Positions 27,305-38,974 are shown, counted from the stretch's first letter. The stretch is 52,786 bases of DNA from Deltaproteobacteria bacterium (GCA_018401435.1 JAGYJW010000049.1:1-52786), one strand, 5' to 3'. A program made the numbers and translations. Notes: a model not told the origin generated them from the sequence alone.

Positions 27305-28507
27305 TCACTCGTGACGCAGGGCGTCAATGGGGCGCAAGCGCGCGGCCCGCCGGGCGGGGAACCAGCCGAATGCGATGCCCACGACCCCGCTGAAGGCGAA
27401 GCTGGCCAGCACCACCCAGGGCGAGACCACCAGGGGCACATCCAGCACCCGGGCAGCACCCGCGCTCACCAGCAGGCCCACCGCCACCCCCGCGATGCCG
27501 CCCACAAAGGCCAGGACCACGCTCTCCACCAGGAATTGCAGCATCACATCCCGGGCCAGGGCCCCCACCGCCAGCCGAATCCCGATCTCGCGGGTGCGTT
27601 CGGTCACGCTCACCATCATGATATTCATGATGCCGATGCCGCCCACCACCAGGCTCACCGCCGCCACGGCGGCCAGGAAGCTGGTCAGCACCGTAGACAC
27701 GCTGTCCAACATGGCGGCGATCTCGGCCATATCCCGCACGTCAAAGTCATCCTCGGCCCCCGGTCGAATGTGGCGACGTTGGCGCATCAAGGCGGTGATG
27801 GCGGTGTCCAGACGCCCCGTCTCAACCCCCGCCTCTGCCGAGATGTAGAGCGTGCCGATGTCCCGGTTGCCTTGGAAGCGCCGCTGGTAGGTGCGCAAGG
27901 GAAGCACGACCAGCTCATCCTGGTCCTGCCCGAAGGTGCTGCGACCCTTGGGTTGCAAAGTGCCGATGACGGTGCAAGTGAAGGCGTCCAGGCGCACCTT
28001 CTCTCCCAGGGGGTCCCGCGCGCCAAAGAGCTCGGTCTGCGGGGTGCGCCCCAGCAGGCAGACCTCGGCCCCACTCAGCAGCTCTGCCTCGTCGAAGAAG
28101 CGCCCCTCGCCAACCTTCCAGTTGAGCACCGACAGGAAGTCCTGGCTGCTGCCCCCCACGCCCGTGCGCCAGGTGCGGTCGCCCACGGCCGCCACCACCT
28201 GCAGCTGGTTGAGGGGGGCCACCCCGGCGACGCCGGGGACCTGGCTGCGAATCGCCTCGGCGTCGGCCTCGGAGAAGGGGCGGGCGCCAGTGCTCTGGGG
28301 GCCTCGGTGCTGACCCGGCGTCACGAAGAGCAGGTTCTGGCCCAGGCCCGACAGGTCTTGTTCCACCGCCGCTGTCGCGCCGCTGCCGATGCTCACCATG
28401 GCGATGACCGCTGCCACGCCAATCAGGATGCCCAAAGACGTCAGGGCGGTGCGCCCCTTGTTGCGGGCCAGCTGCAGCAGGGCGATGCGCAAGACGCTGC
28501 CGATCAT
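27305..28507 (-). CDS. MacB-type ABC transporter permease (FtsX domain)
   Basis: This 400-aa permease has the MacB topology: one helix at about residues 17-40 (GRTALTSLGILIGVAAVIAM), a periplasmic MacB_PCD-like domain to about 270, then three helices, the first in FLAAVAAVSLVVGGIGIMNI with the family motif VTERTREIGIRLAVGA right after it. The protein ends FPARRAARLRPIDALRHE, the usual FtsX ending. It pairs with the ATPase at 28504 (ATGA overlap) and the adaptor at 29211. Such tripartite pumps use ATP hydrolysis to drive export of peptides, siderophores, lipids or macrolides across the outer membrane; the substrate cannot be told here. No outer-membrane channel gene is adjacent. Confidence 0.9.
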   Translation of the reverse strand: MIGSVLRIALLQLARNKGRTALTSLGILIGVAAVIAMVSIGSGATAAVEQDLSGLGQNLLFVTPGQHRGPQSTGARPFSEADAEAIRSQVPGVAGVAPLNQLQVVAAVGDRTWRTGVGGSSQDFLSVLNWKVGEGRFFDEAELLSGAEVCLLGRTPQTELFGARDPLGEKVRLDAFTCTVIGTLQPKGRSTFGQDQDELVVLPLRTYQRRFQGNRDIGTLYISAEAGVETGRLDTAITALMRQRRHIRPGAEDDFDVRDMAEIAAMLDSVSTVLTSFLAAVAAVSLVVGGIGIMNIMMVSVTERTREIGIRLAVGALARDVMLQFLVESVVLAFVGGIAGVAVGLLVSAGAARVLDVPLVVSPWVVLASFAFSGVVGIAFGWFPARRAARLRPIDALRHE

Positions 28508-29214
28508 GGTCCCCCCGCCTTGGATTGGCCAACGTCCACACGCTGCACCCGACCGTCCAGAAAGTGCACCACCCTCTCTGCATATTCCGCCATATCCGGC
28601 TCGTGGGTGACCATGATGATGCAGATACCGCGGTCGCGGTTGAGGCCGGCCAGCAGCTTCATGATGTCGTGGCTGCGGGCGCTGTCCAGGTTCCCGGTGG
28701 GCTCGTCGGCCAGCAACACTTGGGGGTCCGAGACCAGGGCACGGGCGATGGCCACCCGCTGCTGCTGGCCGCCCGAGAGCTCGCTGGGGCCGTGCTCTGC
28801 GCGGTCGGCCAGGCCCACCGCCTCCAACGCAGCCAAGGCCCTGCGGCGGCGTTCGGCGGGACGCACCCCCTGGTAGATCAGCGGCAGCTCGACATTCTCG
28901 ACTGCGGACGTGCGGGCCAGCAGGTTGAAGCCCTGGAAGACGAAGCCCAGGTAGTTGCGCCGCAGCAAGGCGCGCTGGTTCTCGTTGAGTGCGCCCACAT
29001 CCACACCCCGGAAGAGGTAGCGGCCCGCCGTGGGCACGTCCAGACAGCCCAACATATTGAGGCAGGTGCTCTTGCCCGAGCCGGAGGGACCCATCAGGGC
29101 CACGAAGGCGCCCTCGTCGATCTGCAGGTCGATGCCCGCCAGGGCCCGCACCTCGGCCTCCCCCGCGCCATAGACCTTGGTGACCTGGGACAGGGCGATG
29201 AGGCGGGGGCTCAC
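28504..29214 (-). CDS. MacB-type ABC transporter ATP-binding protein
   Basis: A 236-aa ATPase with Walker A GPSGSGKST at residues 42-50, a Q-loop in GFVFQGFNLLARTSAVENV, signature LSGGQQQRVAIARAL, Walker B VLLADEPTGNLD and switch His in IIMVTHEPDMAEYAERVV. This is the LolD/MacB class that works with FtsX-type permeases through mechanotransmission. It starts at a GTG inside the adaptor's stop (GTGA) and its stop overlaps the permease start, so all three genes are translationally coupled. Confidence 0.92.
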   Translation of the reverse strand: MSPRLIALSQVTKVYGAGEAEVRALAGIDLQIDEGAFVALMGPSGSGKSTCLNMLGCLDVPTAGRYLFRGVDVGALNENQRALLRRNYLGFVFQGFNLLARTSAVENVELPLIYQGVRPAERRRRALAALEAVGLADRAEHGPSELSGGQQQRVAIARALVSDPQVLLADEPTGNLDSARSHDIMKLLAGLNRDRGICIIMVTHEPDMAEYAERVVHFLDGRVQRVDVGQSKAGGP

Positions 29215-30443
29215 GGGGCGCCCCGACCCCGCCGAAGGGGGGCCTTCTCCTCGACGATGAGGGGGTCCCCCTCGTCCAGATCTCCCTCCAACAGCTCGGA
29301 GTTGCGGCCATCCGAGGCGCCCACCCGCAGCTCCACCGCCACCGGCCGCTCACCCTCGGCCACCCACACCCGCTCCACCCGCCGACCGTCGCGGGGGGCC
29401 GGCGGCGGCGTCTCGTCACCCTCGGGCGCAAAGCGAAGGGCCGCGGTGGGCACCAGCAGCGCATCCTCCACCCGCTCCGCCACGATCTCGGCAGAGGCGG
29501 TCATACCGGGCCGCAGCAGGCCTTCGGGGTTGTCCAGGTGCAGACAGGCCACATAGGTCACCACATCCGACACCGTGGTGCGCGGGGCCAGGTCCACCTT
29601 GTGTACCACGGCCGGAAAGACACGGTCCGGCCATGCAGAGACGGTGAAGGTGGCGCTCTGACCCTCCTTCACGCGGCCCACATCGGCCTCGTCCACATCC
29701 ACATCCACGCTCATGCGGCTGAGGTCCTCGGCCACCCGGAACAGCGTGGTGGCCTGCAAGCTGGACACAACGGCCTGCCCGGCCTCGACGTTGCGTTCGA
29801 GGATCACGCCCGAGATGGGGGCCTTGATGGTGGCCCGGTCCAGGCTGGTGCCCGACGCCTGCAGAGAGGCGCGGGCCTGCTCCAGCTGGGCCTCCGCCAC
29901 CCCAACCGACGCCGCGGCCTGGGCGTGGGCGTCCCGGGCCTGGTCCAGCTGCGAGGTGGAGATCGCCCCGCTGGAATAGAGCTGTTCGGCCCGCTGGCGC
30001 TCCTTCTCCGCGCTGGCGACCACCACCCGCGCCTGTCGCAAGGACGCCTCGGCCGCGCCCACCCGCGCCCTGGCCTCGCGCACCTGGGCCTGCAGCAAGG
30101 TCGTGTCCAGCCGCACCAGCACCTGCCCTTCGGTCACAAGATCGTTGGTATCCACCATGACCGCGTCTACCACCCCCGACACATCCGAACCCACCGACAC
30201 CGAGTGCAGGGGCTCCAGGGTGCCCACCGCCGTCACGCTGATCTCCAGGGTGCCGCGGCTGATCTCCTCGGTCAGAAAGCGTTCGCCCCCCGGTTTGGGC
30301 CGCAGCAGCCAGCCCGCGAGGCCCAGGACCAGGGCCAGGGCGAGGCCGCCGAGGGCGAGGGGCCAGCGGCCGCGGCGGGACTTGCCCAGCCCCAGGGTGG
30401 CGGCGACTTCGGGGTCAGGGCTATCGGCGGGATCTGGGTTCAT
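29211..30443 (-). CDS. MacA-like periplasmic adaptor (membrane fusion protein)
   Basis: The 410-aa protein has a cytoplasmic N-terminus, a single anchor helix at about residues 27-47 (PLALGGLALALVLGLAGWLL), the first lipoyl half (VSVGSDVSGVVDAVMVDTND), a long coiled-coil hairpin at about 110-205 (ARARVGAAEASLRQARVVVA), the second lipoyl half (APISGVILERNVEAGQAV), and beta-barrel and membrane-proximal domains to the end. It bridges the inner-membrane MacB-type pump to an outer-membrane channel. It is first in the operon, with GGAG before ATG 30443. The tail (RDGRRVERVWVAEGERPVAV) is normal for the family. Confidence 0.9.
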   Translation of the reverse strand: MNPDPADSPDPEVAATLGLGKSRRGRWPLALGGLALALVLGLAGWLLRPKPGGERFLTEEISRGTLEISVTAVGTLEPLHSVSVGSDVSGVVDAVMVDTNDLVTEGQVLVRLDTTLLQAQVREARARVGAAEASLRQARVVVASAEKERQRAEQLYSSGAISTSQLDQARDAHAQAAASVGVAEAQLEQARASLQASGTSLDRATIKAPISGVILERNVEAGQAVVSSLQATTLFRVAEDLSRMSVDVDVDEADVGRVKEGQSATFTVSAWPDRVFPAVVHKVDLAPRTTVSDVVTYVACLHLDNPEGLLRPGMTASAEIVAERVEDALLVPTAALRFAPEGDETPPPAPRDGRRVERVWVAEGERPVAVELRVGASDGRNSELLEGDLDEGDPLIVEEKAPLRRGRGAP

Positions 30444-30608
30444 GGCACTCCAACACACCTCGTTGCAGGACCCGTGCCGTTGCAGGAAGGGGCCTTTTCG
30501 GGCAGCGGCGGGCCTCCTCGCCCAAGCCGCCTGGGTCAATGTGCACAGCGCGGCTGGCAACCGGTCCGATGTGCGCCTATGCTCCGCCCCCCCCTCTGGG
30601 AGTCCGCC

Positions 30609-31952
30609 ATGCGCCCGATGAGCCCGATGAGCCTGATGAGCCTGATGAGCCTGTGCTTGCTGCTGTCCTGCGGGGGCAAGTCCGACTCTGGCGCCAGCGG
30701 CGATGGGTTGGATGGGGCCGATGGTGGCGACGCTACCGATGGCAGCGACGAAACCGATGGTAGCGACGAAGCCGATGGAAGCGACGCTACCGATGGTACC
30801 GATGGTACCGACGAATCCGATGGTAGCGATGGTACCGATGGTACCGACGGGGTGGATCCCGACTGCCAGCTGGTATCGAGCGGCTATGGCCCGGCCGGCA
30901 CCGTGGACATCACCGTGGAGGTGGTGGTCGAAGGCCTCTTCGTGCCCTGGTCCATTGGCTTCTTGCCCGATGGGGCCTGGCTGGTGACCGAACGCGACGG
31001 GCAGCTTCGCCGGGTAGAGGCCGACGGCAGCCTGGTGGCCGATCCGGTCGCCGTCTTGGATGTCACCGGGTCTGGCGAGGGCGGCCTGCTGGGTCTGGCC
31101 CTGCACCCGGAGTTTCCGTCGAATCGGCTCTTCTACCTCTACTACACCCGTGAAGACGGCAGCGTCGACACCAACACCGTCGAACGGTGGACCCTGGCCG
31201 AGGACGGGCTGACCGCCACGCTGGACCGGGTCATCATCGACGAGATCCCCGCCGGCCTCTACCACGACGGCGGTCGCCTGCGCTTCGGGCCCGACGGCAT
31301 GCTCTACATCGCCACCGGCGACGGCCGCGATCCCGACAGCGCCCAGGACATGACCAGCACCGCCGGCAAGATCCTGCGCCTGGACCCCGATGGCGGCATC
31401 CCCAGCGACAACCCCGACCCCACCAGCCCCATCTGGGTGAGCGGGGTGCGCAACAGCCAGGGCATCGACTGGCGAGACGACGGACGCATGGTGATCACCG
31501 ACCACGGGCCCTCGGGCGAGCTGGGCCGCTATGGCCACGACGAGATCAATGTGGTGGATCCTGGCGACAACCTGGGTTGGCCCGAGATCTACCGTTGCGA
31601 CGCCGCCGAGGGCCTGCGGGCGCCGGCCATGACCTGGCGAGACGCCATGCCCCCGGGCGGCCACGCCATCTACCGCGGCACCGAGATCCCCGAGTGGCAG
31701 GGCGATGTGCTCATCGGCGTGATGGGCTTTGACAGCCCCAGCCAGCCCCACCTGCACCGCATCACCCTGGACGAAGCGGGCCAGGTGACCCTGTCCGAGA
31801 CCTATCTGCGCGGTGAATATGGCCGCCTGCGCGAGGTCATCATGGGCCCCGACGGCGGGCTCTACGTCACCACCAGCAACTGCGATGGCCGCGGCACCTG
31901 CGGCAGCGGCGACCGCATCCTGCGGGTGGGTCGGCGCCCGACCGCGGGTTGA
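30609..31952 (+). CDS. PQQ-dependent sugar dehydrogenase-like lipoprotein
   Basis: Starting at ATG 30609 (GGGAG upstream), the 447-aa product has a short signal peptide with repeated Met-Ser-Leu and lipobox LLSC, then a 60-residue linker of repeated DGSDETDGSDEADGSDATDG type. From about residue 90 it is a soluble-glucose-dehydrogenase (GDH/sorbosone dehydrogenase) beta-propeller: VPWSIGFLPDGAWLVTERDG, GLLGLALHPEF, HDGGRLRFGPDGMLYIATGD, GKILRLDPDGGIPSDNP, GVRNSQGIDW. Such enzymes oxidise sugars or aldehydes outside the cytoplasm with PQQ, passing electrons to an acceptor. No PQQ-synthesis genes are in the window. The linker implies display on the cell surface. The frame is open far upstream, but that part is antisense to macA. 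Confidence 0.88.
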   Translation: MRPMSPMSLMSLMSLCLLLSCGGKSDSGASGDGLDGADGGDATDGSDETDGSDEADGSDATDGTDGTDESDGSDGTDGTDGVDPDCQLVSSGYGPAGTVDITVEVVVEGLFVPWSIGFLPDGAWLVTERDGQLRRVEADGSLVADPVAVLDVTGSGEGGLLGLALHPEFPSNRLFYLYYTREDGSVDTNTVERWTLAEDGLTATLDRVIIDEIPAGLYHDGGRLRFGPDGMLYIATGDGRDPDSAQDMTSTAGKILRLDPDGGIPSDNPDPTSPIWVSGVRNSQGIDWRDDGRMVITDHGPSGELGRYGHDEINVVDPGDNLGWPEIYRCDAAEGLRAPAMTWRDAMPPGGHAIYRGTEIPEWQGDVLIGVMGFDSPSQPHLHRITLDEAGQVTLSETYLRGEYGRLREVIMGPDGGLYVTTSNCDGRGTCGSGDRILRVGRRPTAG

Positions 31953-31959
31953 ATCGGGC

Positions 31960-32484
31960 TCAGGGCCAGGTCCAGACCTCGCGGGGCATGCCCGCCTCCT
32001 GCACCACCCAGCCCGGATGCGGCCAGAAGCGCATCTTGGTGAGCACCCGCTTGCTGCCCTCATTCTCGGGGTGGACCAAGGCGACCAGCGTGGGCAGGCC
32101 CAGCACGGTATTCGCGTGATCTCGCAAGGCGGTCGCCGCCTCGGTGGCCAAACCCTGGCCCTGCTGGTCCGTGGCCAATAGATAGCCCAGCTCCCAATGC
32201 AAGCGCCCCCCATCGTCCCAAGGCGAGAGGCCGACCCGCCCGATCATCCGCCCGTCGGCCCGCGCCTCGATCGCCCAGATGCCGGGCTGGTGGGGATCGG
32301 CCCGCCGCTGGCAGAAGGCGATCGCCGCCGCCGCCGCCCGCCAGGCGGTGAGGCGGTCCATGGGCGGGCACAGGTATCGGGTGACCGCGGGGTCCTGGTA
32401 CAGGGCGCCCAGGGCGTCCAGATCGCGGTCCTGGAAGGCCCGCAGGCGCAGGCGCTCGGTCTGCAGCAGGGCGGTGCCGGGCAT
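31960..32484 (-). CDS. GNAT-family N-acetyltransferase (RimJ/RimL-like)
   Basis: The 174-aa protein starts MPGTALLQTERLRLRAFQDR, the usual opening of the RimJ/RimL type. Motif A for acetyl-CoA is in ELGYLLATDQQGQGLATEAA (Q-x-x-G-x-A), and NEGSKRVLTKMRFW contains the conserved N-x-x-S-x-x-x-L-x-K-x-x-F. Substrates may be protein N-termini or small molecules such as antibiotics. AAGGAGA precedes ATG 32484. It is convergent with the sugar dehydrogenase gene (7 bases apart) and divergent from the TPP-enzyme gene. Confidence 0.9.
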   Translation of the reverse strand: MPGTALLQTERLRLRAFQDRDLDALGALYQDPAVTRYLCPPMDRLTAWRAAAAAIAFCQRRADPHQPGIWAIEARADGRMIGRVGLSPWDDGGRLHWELGYLLATDQQGQGLATEAATALRDHANTVLGLPTLVALVHPENEGSKRVLTKMRFWPHPGWVVQEAGMPREVWTWP

Positions 32485-32548
32485 CTGCGGTCTCCTTGGG
32501 GCGCCTCGCTGGGATAGCCCTGCCAGCCCCCGGTGGCCCGGAGCCCTC

Positions 32549-34174
32549 GTGACCGATGCGCCCTCTCACGCCCTGCTGCTCGCCCAGGCCCTGCACGCCC
32601 GCGGTGTTCGCCTGGCCTTCGGCATGCCCGGCGGCGACGTGCTGCCCTTGCTGCACGCCTTTGAACAGGTCGGCATCCGCTTCATCCTGGTGCGCCACGA
32701 GGGCAGCGCCGGCTTCATGGCCGCCGCCGTCTGGGAGCTGACCGCCACCCCTGGTGTCTGCGTCGCCACGCTGGGGCCCGGCGCCACCAACCTGCTGAGC
32801 GGGGTGGCCGGCGCCTGGTTGGACCGCTGCAAGGTGGTGGCCATCACCGGCCAGGCCAACGCATCGCTGCTGCCCCGCTACACCCACCAGATCCTCGACC
32901 AGATCGCGCTCTTTCAGCCGGTGGTACACCGGAGCGCCCAGATATCTGAAGAGGTGGGCGCCATGCAGATCCTGATGGCCATGCACGCCCTGGACCGCGG
33001 GCGGCCCGGCCCCATCCACCTCGACATCAGCAGCGCCGCCGCCGAGGCCCCCGTGCAGACCGGCGTGAGCACCTTGCTGCACCCCATCGCGCAGCGGGTG
33101 GATCTCCCTGACCTGACCCAGGCCGCCGCCCGCCTGGCCGCCGCCCGGCGACCCGTCCTGATCGTCGGCTGCGGCGCCCTCAGCATCGCGGCGGCCAACG
33201 GCCTGCGCCGCCTGGTCGAGAGCGCCCGCGCACCCGCTCTCTGCACCTACAAGGCGCTGGGCATGGCGGACCCAGAGGACCCGCTGTGGGCGGGGCCCAT
33301 GGGCCTGTCTCCGGTGGTCGATCGGCACCAGCAGGCCTTGCTGGCCCAGGCCGATCTGCTCATCGCCGTGGGCCTGGACCCGGTCGAGCTGCGCCCGGAC
33401 TGGCTGCCCGGCTGGCCCGAGGACCTGCCCATCCTGTCGGTGGACCCCCACGGCCAGCCCGACCTGATGGGCAATGTCGTGGAGGAGCTGATCGGGCCGG
33501 TGATGGAGATCCTCGACGCGATGCGCGAGGCCGCCTTTGGCGAAGAGGGCGATAGCGAGGCCAGCACCTGGACCCAACCCGAGCTGGCCGCCCACCGCGC
33601 GGCCTGGGCCGCCCCCTTTGAAGACGGCCCCACGGGTCCGGCGGCCGCCACCCGCGCGATTCAACGCGGCGCCCCGCCGCGCCTGCGACTCTGCATGGAC
33701 GTGGGCGCCCACCGCATCACCGCCAGCCACGCCTTCATCGCCGACGAGCCCTTGCAACAGCTCCAGAGCAATGGTTTGTGCAGCATGGCGACCGGCCTGC
33801 CCTATGGCATCGCCAGCCGGCTGGTGGACACCGACCGCCCCTGTGCGGTGCTCACCGGCGACATGGGCTTGCAGATGTGCCTCGGCGAGCTGGGGCTGGT
33901 GGTGGAGCTGGGCCTGGACCTGGTGGTGGTCGTCTTCTCGGACGAGTCCTTGTCCCTCATCGAACTCAAGCAGGAGCGCAAGGCGCTGGGAGGCGGGGGC
34001 GTGCGCTTTGCCAACCCCGACCTGGTGGCCCTGGCCCAGGCCTATGGGGGCGAGGGGCGCGTGGTGGAAGGGGAGGACGCGGTGGAGCAGGCCGTGAGGC
34101 TCGCCTTTGAAAAGGGCGGTCTGCAGCTGATTGGCGTGCGGATCGACGCCGAGGCCTACCGCCGGCAGATGTAG
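32549..34174 (+). CDS. Acetolactate-synthase-like TPP-dependent enzyme
   Basis: GTG 32549, with GGAG upstream, gives 541 residues. Order of domains: N-terminal TPP-binding domain with the cofactor-activating Glu51 in LVRHEGSAGFMAAA; central domain (about 195-320, RPVLIVGCGALSIAAANGLR); C-terminal TPP domain with GDMGLQMCLGELGLVVELG and VVVVFSDESLSLIELKQ. In the metal-binding GDG...N motif the third residue is Met and the usual Asn is Ser, so it diverges from catabolic and anabolic acetolactate synthases. No regulatory small subunit gene is adjacent. It could be a carboligase or decarboxylase of a different 2-oxo acid. A hairpin follows the stop. Confidence 0.85.
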   Translation: MTDAPSHALLLAQALHARGVRLAFGMPGGDVLPLLHAFEQVGIRFILVRHEGSAGFMAAAVWELTATPGVCVATLGPGATNLLSGVAGAWLDRCKVVAITGQANASLLPRYTHQILDQIALFQPVVHRSAQISEEVGAMQILMAMHALDRGRPGPIHLDISSAAAEAPVQTGVSTLLHPIAQRVDLPDLTQAAARLAAARRPVLIVGCGALSIAAANGLRRLVESARAPALCTYKALGMADPEDPLWAGPMGLSPVVDRHQQALLAQADLLIAVGLDPVELRPDWLPGWPEDLPILSVDPHGQPDLMGNVVEELIGPVMEILDAMREAAFGEEGDSEASTWTQPELAAHRAAWAAPFEDGPTGPAAATRAIQRGAPPRLRLCMDVGAHRITASHAFIADEPLQQLQSNGLCSMATGLPYGIASRLVDTDRPCAVLTGDMGLQMCLGELGLVVELGLDLVVVVFSDESLSLIELKQERKALGGGGVRFANPDLVALAQAYGGEGRVVEGEDAVEQAVRLAFEKGGLQLIGVRIDAEAYRRQM

Positions 34175-34181
34175 GGCGAGC

Positions 34182-34200
34182 GGGCGCCCGAGGCGCCTTT
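34182..34200 (+). terminator. Terminator-like hairpin
   Basis: GGCGCC-CGA-GGCGCC, a perfect 6-bp stem with a three-base loop, is followed by TTT and lies 8 bases after the TPP-enzyme stop. Confidence 0.5.
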
Positions 34201-34315
34201 CGTCAGGCTTTGGTGAGGGCCCGCCGGCGGCCCAAAAAAGGGCACCTTGGGGACAGATCGAGGCGATCGGTCTGCGGCCTTTCCGGCATCGATGCTCTGC
34301 ATCGTGGAGCACGAA

Positions 34316-36679
<2,364 letters not shown>

Positions 36680-36684
36680 GCCCG

Positions 36685-37464
36685 ATGTCCGGAAGTCCCC
36701 TCGACCCCCAGACCCTCCAGGCCGTCGCGACGGCCCTGGAGGGGGCTGAACGGGTGCTCTTCATCACCGGGGCGGGCATCTCCGCCGACTCGGGCCTGCC
36801 CACCTACCGTGGGGTGGGCGGCCTCTATGAAGACGCCCCCACCGAGGAGGGTATGCCCATCGAGGTCGCGCTCTCCGGGCGCATCTTCCGCACCCGCCCC
36901 GATCTGTCCTGGCGCCATATCCGCGACATCGAAGGCGCCTGCCGGGGGGCCCAACCCAACGCAGCCCACCGCTTCATCGCCGATCTGGAAGGGCGGCGGC
37001 CCGGCACGTGGACCCTCACCCAGAATGTCGATGGCTTGCACCGGGCCGCAGGATGCCACAACCTCATCGAGATTCATGGCACCGTGCACGGCCTGCATTG
37101 CCCCCGGTGTGGCTGGCGCGACCGGGTCTCCGACTATGCAGAACTGCCGGCTCTGCCGCGCTGCCCCGACTGCGACGCCGTGATCCGGCCCGATGTGGTG
37201 CTCTTTGGCGAGCTGCTGCCCCCTGCCGCCGTCGCCACCCTGCAAGCGCAGCTGGCCCGGGGCTTTGACCTGGTCTTCAGCGTCGGCACCAGCGGGCTCT
37301 TCCCCTACATCACCGCCCCGGTGCTGGAACAGGCCGACTGCGGGGCCACCACGGTGGAGATCAACCCCGGCGAGACGGAGCTGTCGCATCGGGTAGACCA
37401 CCGCATCCAAGCCGGCGCGGCGGCCGCCTTCACGGCCCTGGCCCAGCTCATGGCGGGGCGCTGA
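36685..37464 (+). CDS. cobB: Sirtuin, NAD-dependent protein deacylase
   Basis: The 259-aa protein has the sirtuin set: GAGISADSG at residues 29-37 for NAD, then LPTYRGVGG; TQNVDGLHRAAG; catalytic His in LIEIHGTVHGLHC; a zinc ribbon with CPRC and CPDC; RPDVVLFGELLP; and VGTSGLFPY. It removes acetyl or other acyl groups from lysines, with NAD as co-substrate, in the cytoplasm. The start at 36685 lies five bases after the lipoprotein stop, so it may depend on upstream transcription, although a functional link is not evident. It is convergent with the GFA gene. Confidence 0.92.
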   Translation: MSGSPLDPQTLQAVATALEGAERVLFITGAGISADSGLPTYRGVGGLYEDAPTEEGMPIEVALSGRIFRTRPDLSWRHIRDIEGACRGAQPNAAHRFIADLEGRRPGTWTLTQNVDGLHRAAGCHNLIEIHGTVHGLHCPRCGWRDRVSDYAELPALPRCPDCDAVIRPDVVLFGELLPPAAVATLQAQLARGFDLVFSVGTSGLFPYITAPVLEQADCGATTVEINPGETELSHRVDHRIQAGAAAAFTALAQLMAGR

Positions 37465-37477
37465 GGGCCGAGGCGCC

Positions 37478-37885
37478 TCAGCGCAGGTAGGTGTCGGCCT
37501 GGGGCACCGCGTCCAGATCGTGGTCCCAATCGGCCCGGCTGCCCATGAAGATGTGCCCGTCGGGCCGAATCTCGACCGGACTGTCCAGGCTGCCCGCCGG
37601 CACGACCACCAGGCCCCCGGGCTGGGTGCCGCGGGGCAGGGCCGAGCCGCAGGTCGCGCAGAAGGCCTTGCCGTGGCGGGCGCCCGGCAGGTTGAAGACT
37701 CGCACCTGCTCCTCACCCGCCAGCCAGGTCAGCGTGCCCTGGGTAGCAAAGAGGTTGGCGCCGTGGGCCGACCCGGTCCCCTTGCGACAGCGGCTGCAAT
37801 GACACAAGAAGAAGCGGTTGAAGTCGCCATCGACCTGGAAACGAATGGCGCCGCAGAGGCAGGAGCCGGTGTGTGGGGTGGGCAT
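37478..37885 (-). CDS. GFA-family zinc protein
   Basis: The 135-aa product matches the glutathione-dependent formaldehyde-activating enzyme fold: CLC at residues 9-11, CHCSRC at 28-33 and CATC in HGKAFCATCGSALP. These Cys bind the structural and catalytic zinc ions. The family was named for formaldehyde-glutathione condensation, but most members, perhaps this one, have untested activities. Complete length for the family. Confidence 0.9.
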   Translation of the reverse strand: MPTPHTGSCLCGAIRFQVDGDFNRFFLCHCSRCRKGTGSAHGANLFATQGTLTWLAGEEQVRVFNLPGARHGKAFCATCGSALPRGTQPGGLVVVPAGSLDSPVEIRPDGHIFMGSRADWDHDLDAVPQADTYLR

Positions 37886-38017
37886 GGGTGGGTTCCGGTG
37901 AGTCGGGGAGAAGCAGGTCTAACTGTTCACGAAGGGCCGAGCATGGGCGGGCCGGGCCCGAGCCACCCGCCGGGCGAGGCCCGACCGGTATAGGATACGC
38001 GGACGCTCGGAGCCAGC

Positions 38018-38974
38018 ATGACCGTCCCGACCTACGACACCTTGATTCACCCGCTGCTGCGGGTGCTCGCCCAAAGGGACGAGCCGATCCGTGCGCGCGA
38101 CGCGCGCGCAGAGCTTGCCGCCGAGCTGCGACTCCCGCAGTCTGTGCTCGAGGAGCTGCTCCCAAGCGGAGCCCAGAGCATCTTCGACAACCGGACCGGT
38201 TGGGCCCACGACCGACTGAAGCGAGCCGGCCTCTCTACCAGCGCAAAGCGCGGCTACTGGCAGTTGACCGACGAGGGCCGACGGCTTCTTGCCAGGTTCC
38301 CCGATGACTTTCCCCCAACGCTGCTGACTGAGATTGCACGGCCCGAAGGTACCTCCAAGGTGCCCAAGGGGGCGGCAGGCGCAGACCCGACTCCCGGACC
38401 GGACGACGAGCCAGCAGCAGCGAGCGAGGTCAAGATCGAGGCAGAGGCAGCGACCCGGTCTCCCCGAGAGCGCCTGGAGGCCGCCTACCAGGACATGCAG
38501 AATCAGCTCGCTTCCGAGCTGCTGGAACAGGTCAGGGCCGTTGACCCCAACTTCTTCGAGAAGCTCGTACTAGACCTCCTTCACGCGATGGGCTATGGCG
38601 TCACCCGCAGGGACCTCCGCCAGGTGGGCCAGTCCGGCGATGGCGGAATCGACGGAATCGTCAACCTCGACCAACTCGGTCTCCAAAAGGTCTATGTTCA
38701 AGCCAAACGCTGGAACGGCACCGCAGTGGGGCGACCCGAGATCCAGGCCTTCTACGGCGCACTCGCCGAAAGGCGCGCGACCTATGGAATCTATATCACC
38801 ACGTCAACCTTCTCCAAGCCTGCCAGGGTTGCCGCGTACTCCCTCTCCGACAGCCTTGTTCTGATCGACGGAGAGCGCCTGGTGCGACTGATGATCGACC
38901 ACAATGTAGGCGTATCGCAGGTCGAGGTCTTCAAGGTGAAGAGACTCGACTCCGACTATTTCGCCGACGAGTAG
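38018..38974 (+). CDS. mrr: Mrr-like type IV restriction endonuclease
   Basis: The 318-aa protein has an N-terminal winged-helix domain (about 1-95: HPLLRVLAQRDEPIRARDAR ... GYWQLTDEGRRLLA), a charged linker rich in Ala, Glu and Pro, and a C-terminal PD-(D/E)xK nuclease: FFEKLVLDLLHAMGYG, then GDGGIDGIVNLDQLG and VYVQAKRWNG with the catalytic Asp and Q-x-K, then FYGALAERRATYGIYITTST. Mrr cuts methylated foreign DNA. GGAG precedes ATG 38018. All catalytic residues are present, so it is likely functional. No methyltransferase lies nearby, as expected for type IV. Confidence 0.92.
   Translation: MTVPTYDTLIHPLLRVLAQRDEPIRARDARAELAAELRLPQSVLEELLPSGAQSIFDNRTGWAHDRLKRAGLSTSAKRGYWQLTDEGRRLLARFPDDFPPTLLTEIARPEGTSKVPKGAAGADPTPGPDDEPAAASEVKIEAEAATRSPRERLEAAYQDMQNQLASELLEQVRAVDPNFFEKLVLDLLHAMGYGVTRRDLRQVGQSGDGGIDGIVNLDQLGLQKVYVQAKRWNGTAVGRPEIQAFYGALAERRATYGIYITTSTFSKPARVAAYSLSDSLVLIDGERLVRLMIDHNVGVSQVEVFKVKRLDSDYFADE

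Noticed and set aside
29211..32213. A 1,000-codon minus-strand frame covering the sugar dehydrogenase
   Set aside because: Only the part up to 30443 (the MacA-like adaptor) is real; the upstream part is antisense to the dehydrogenase.
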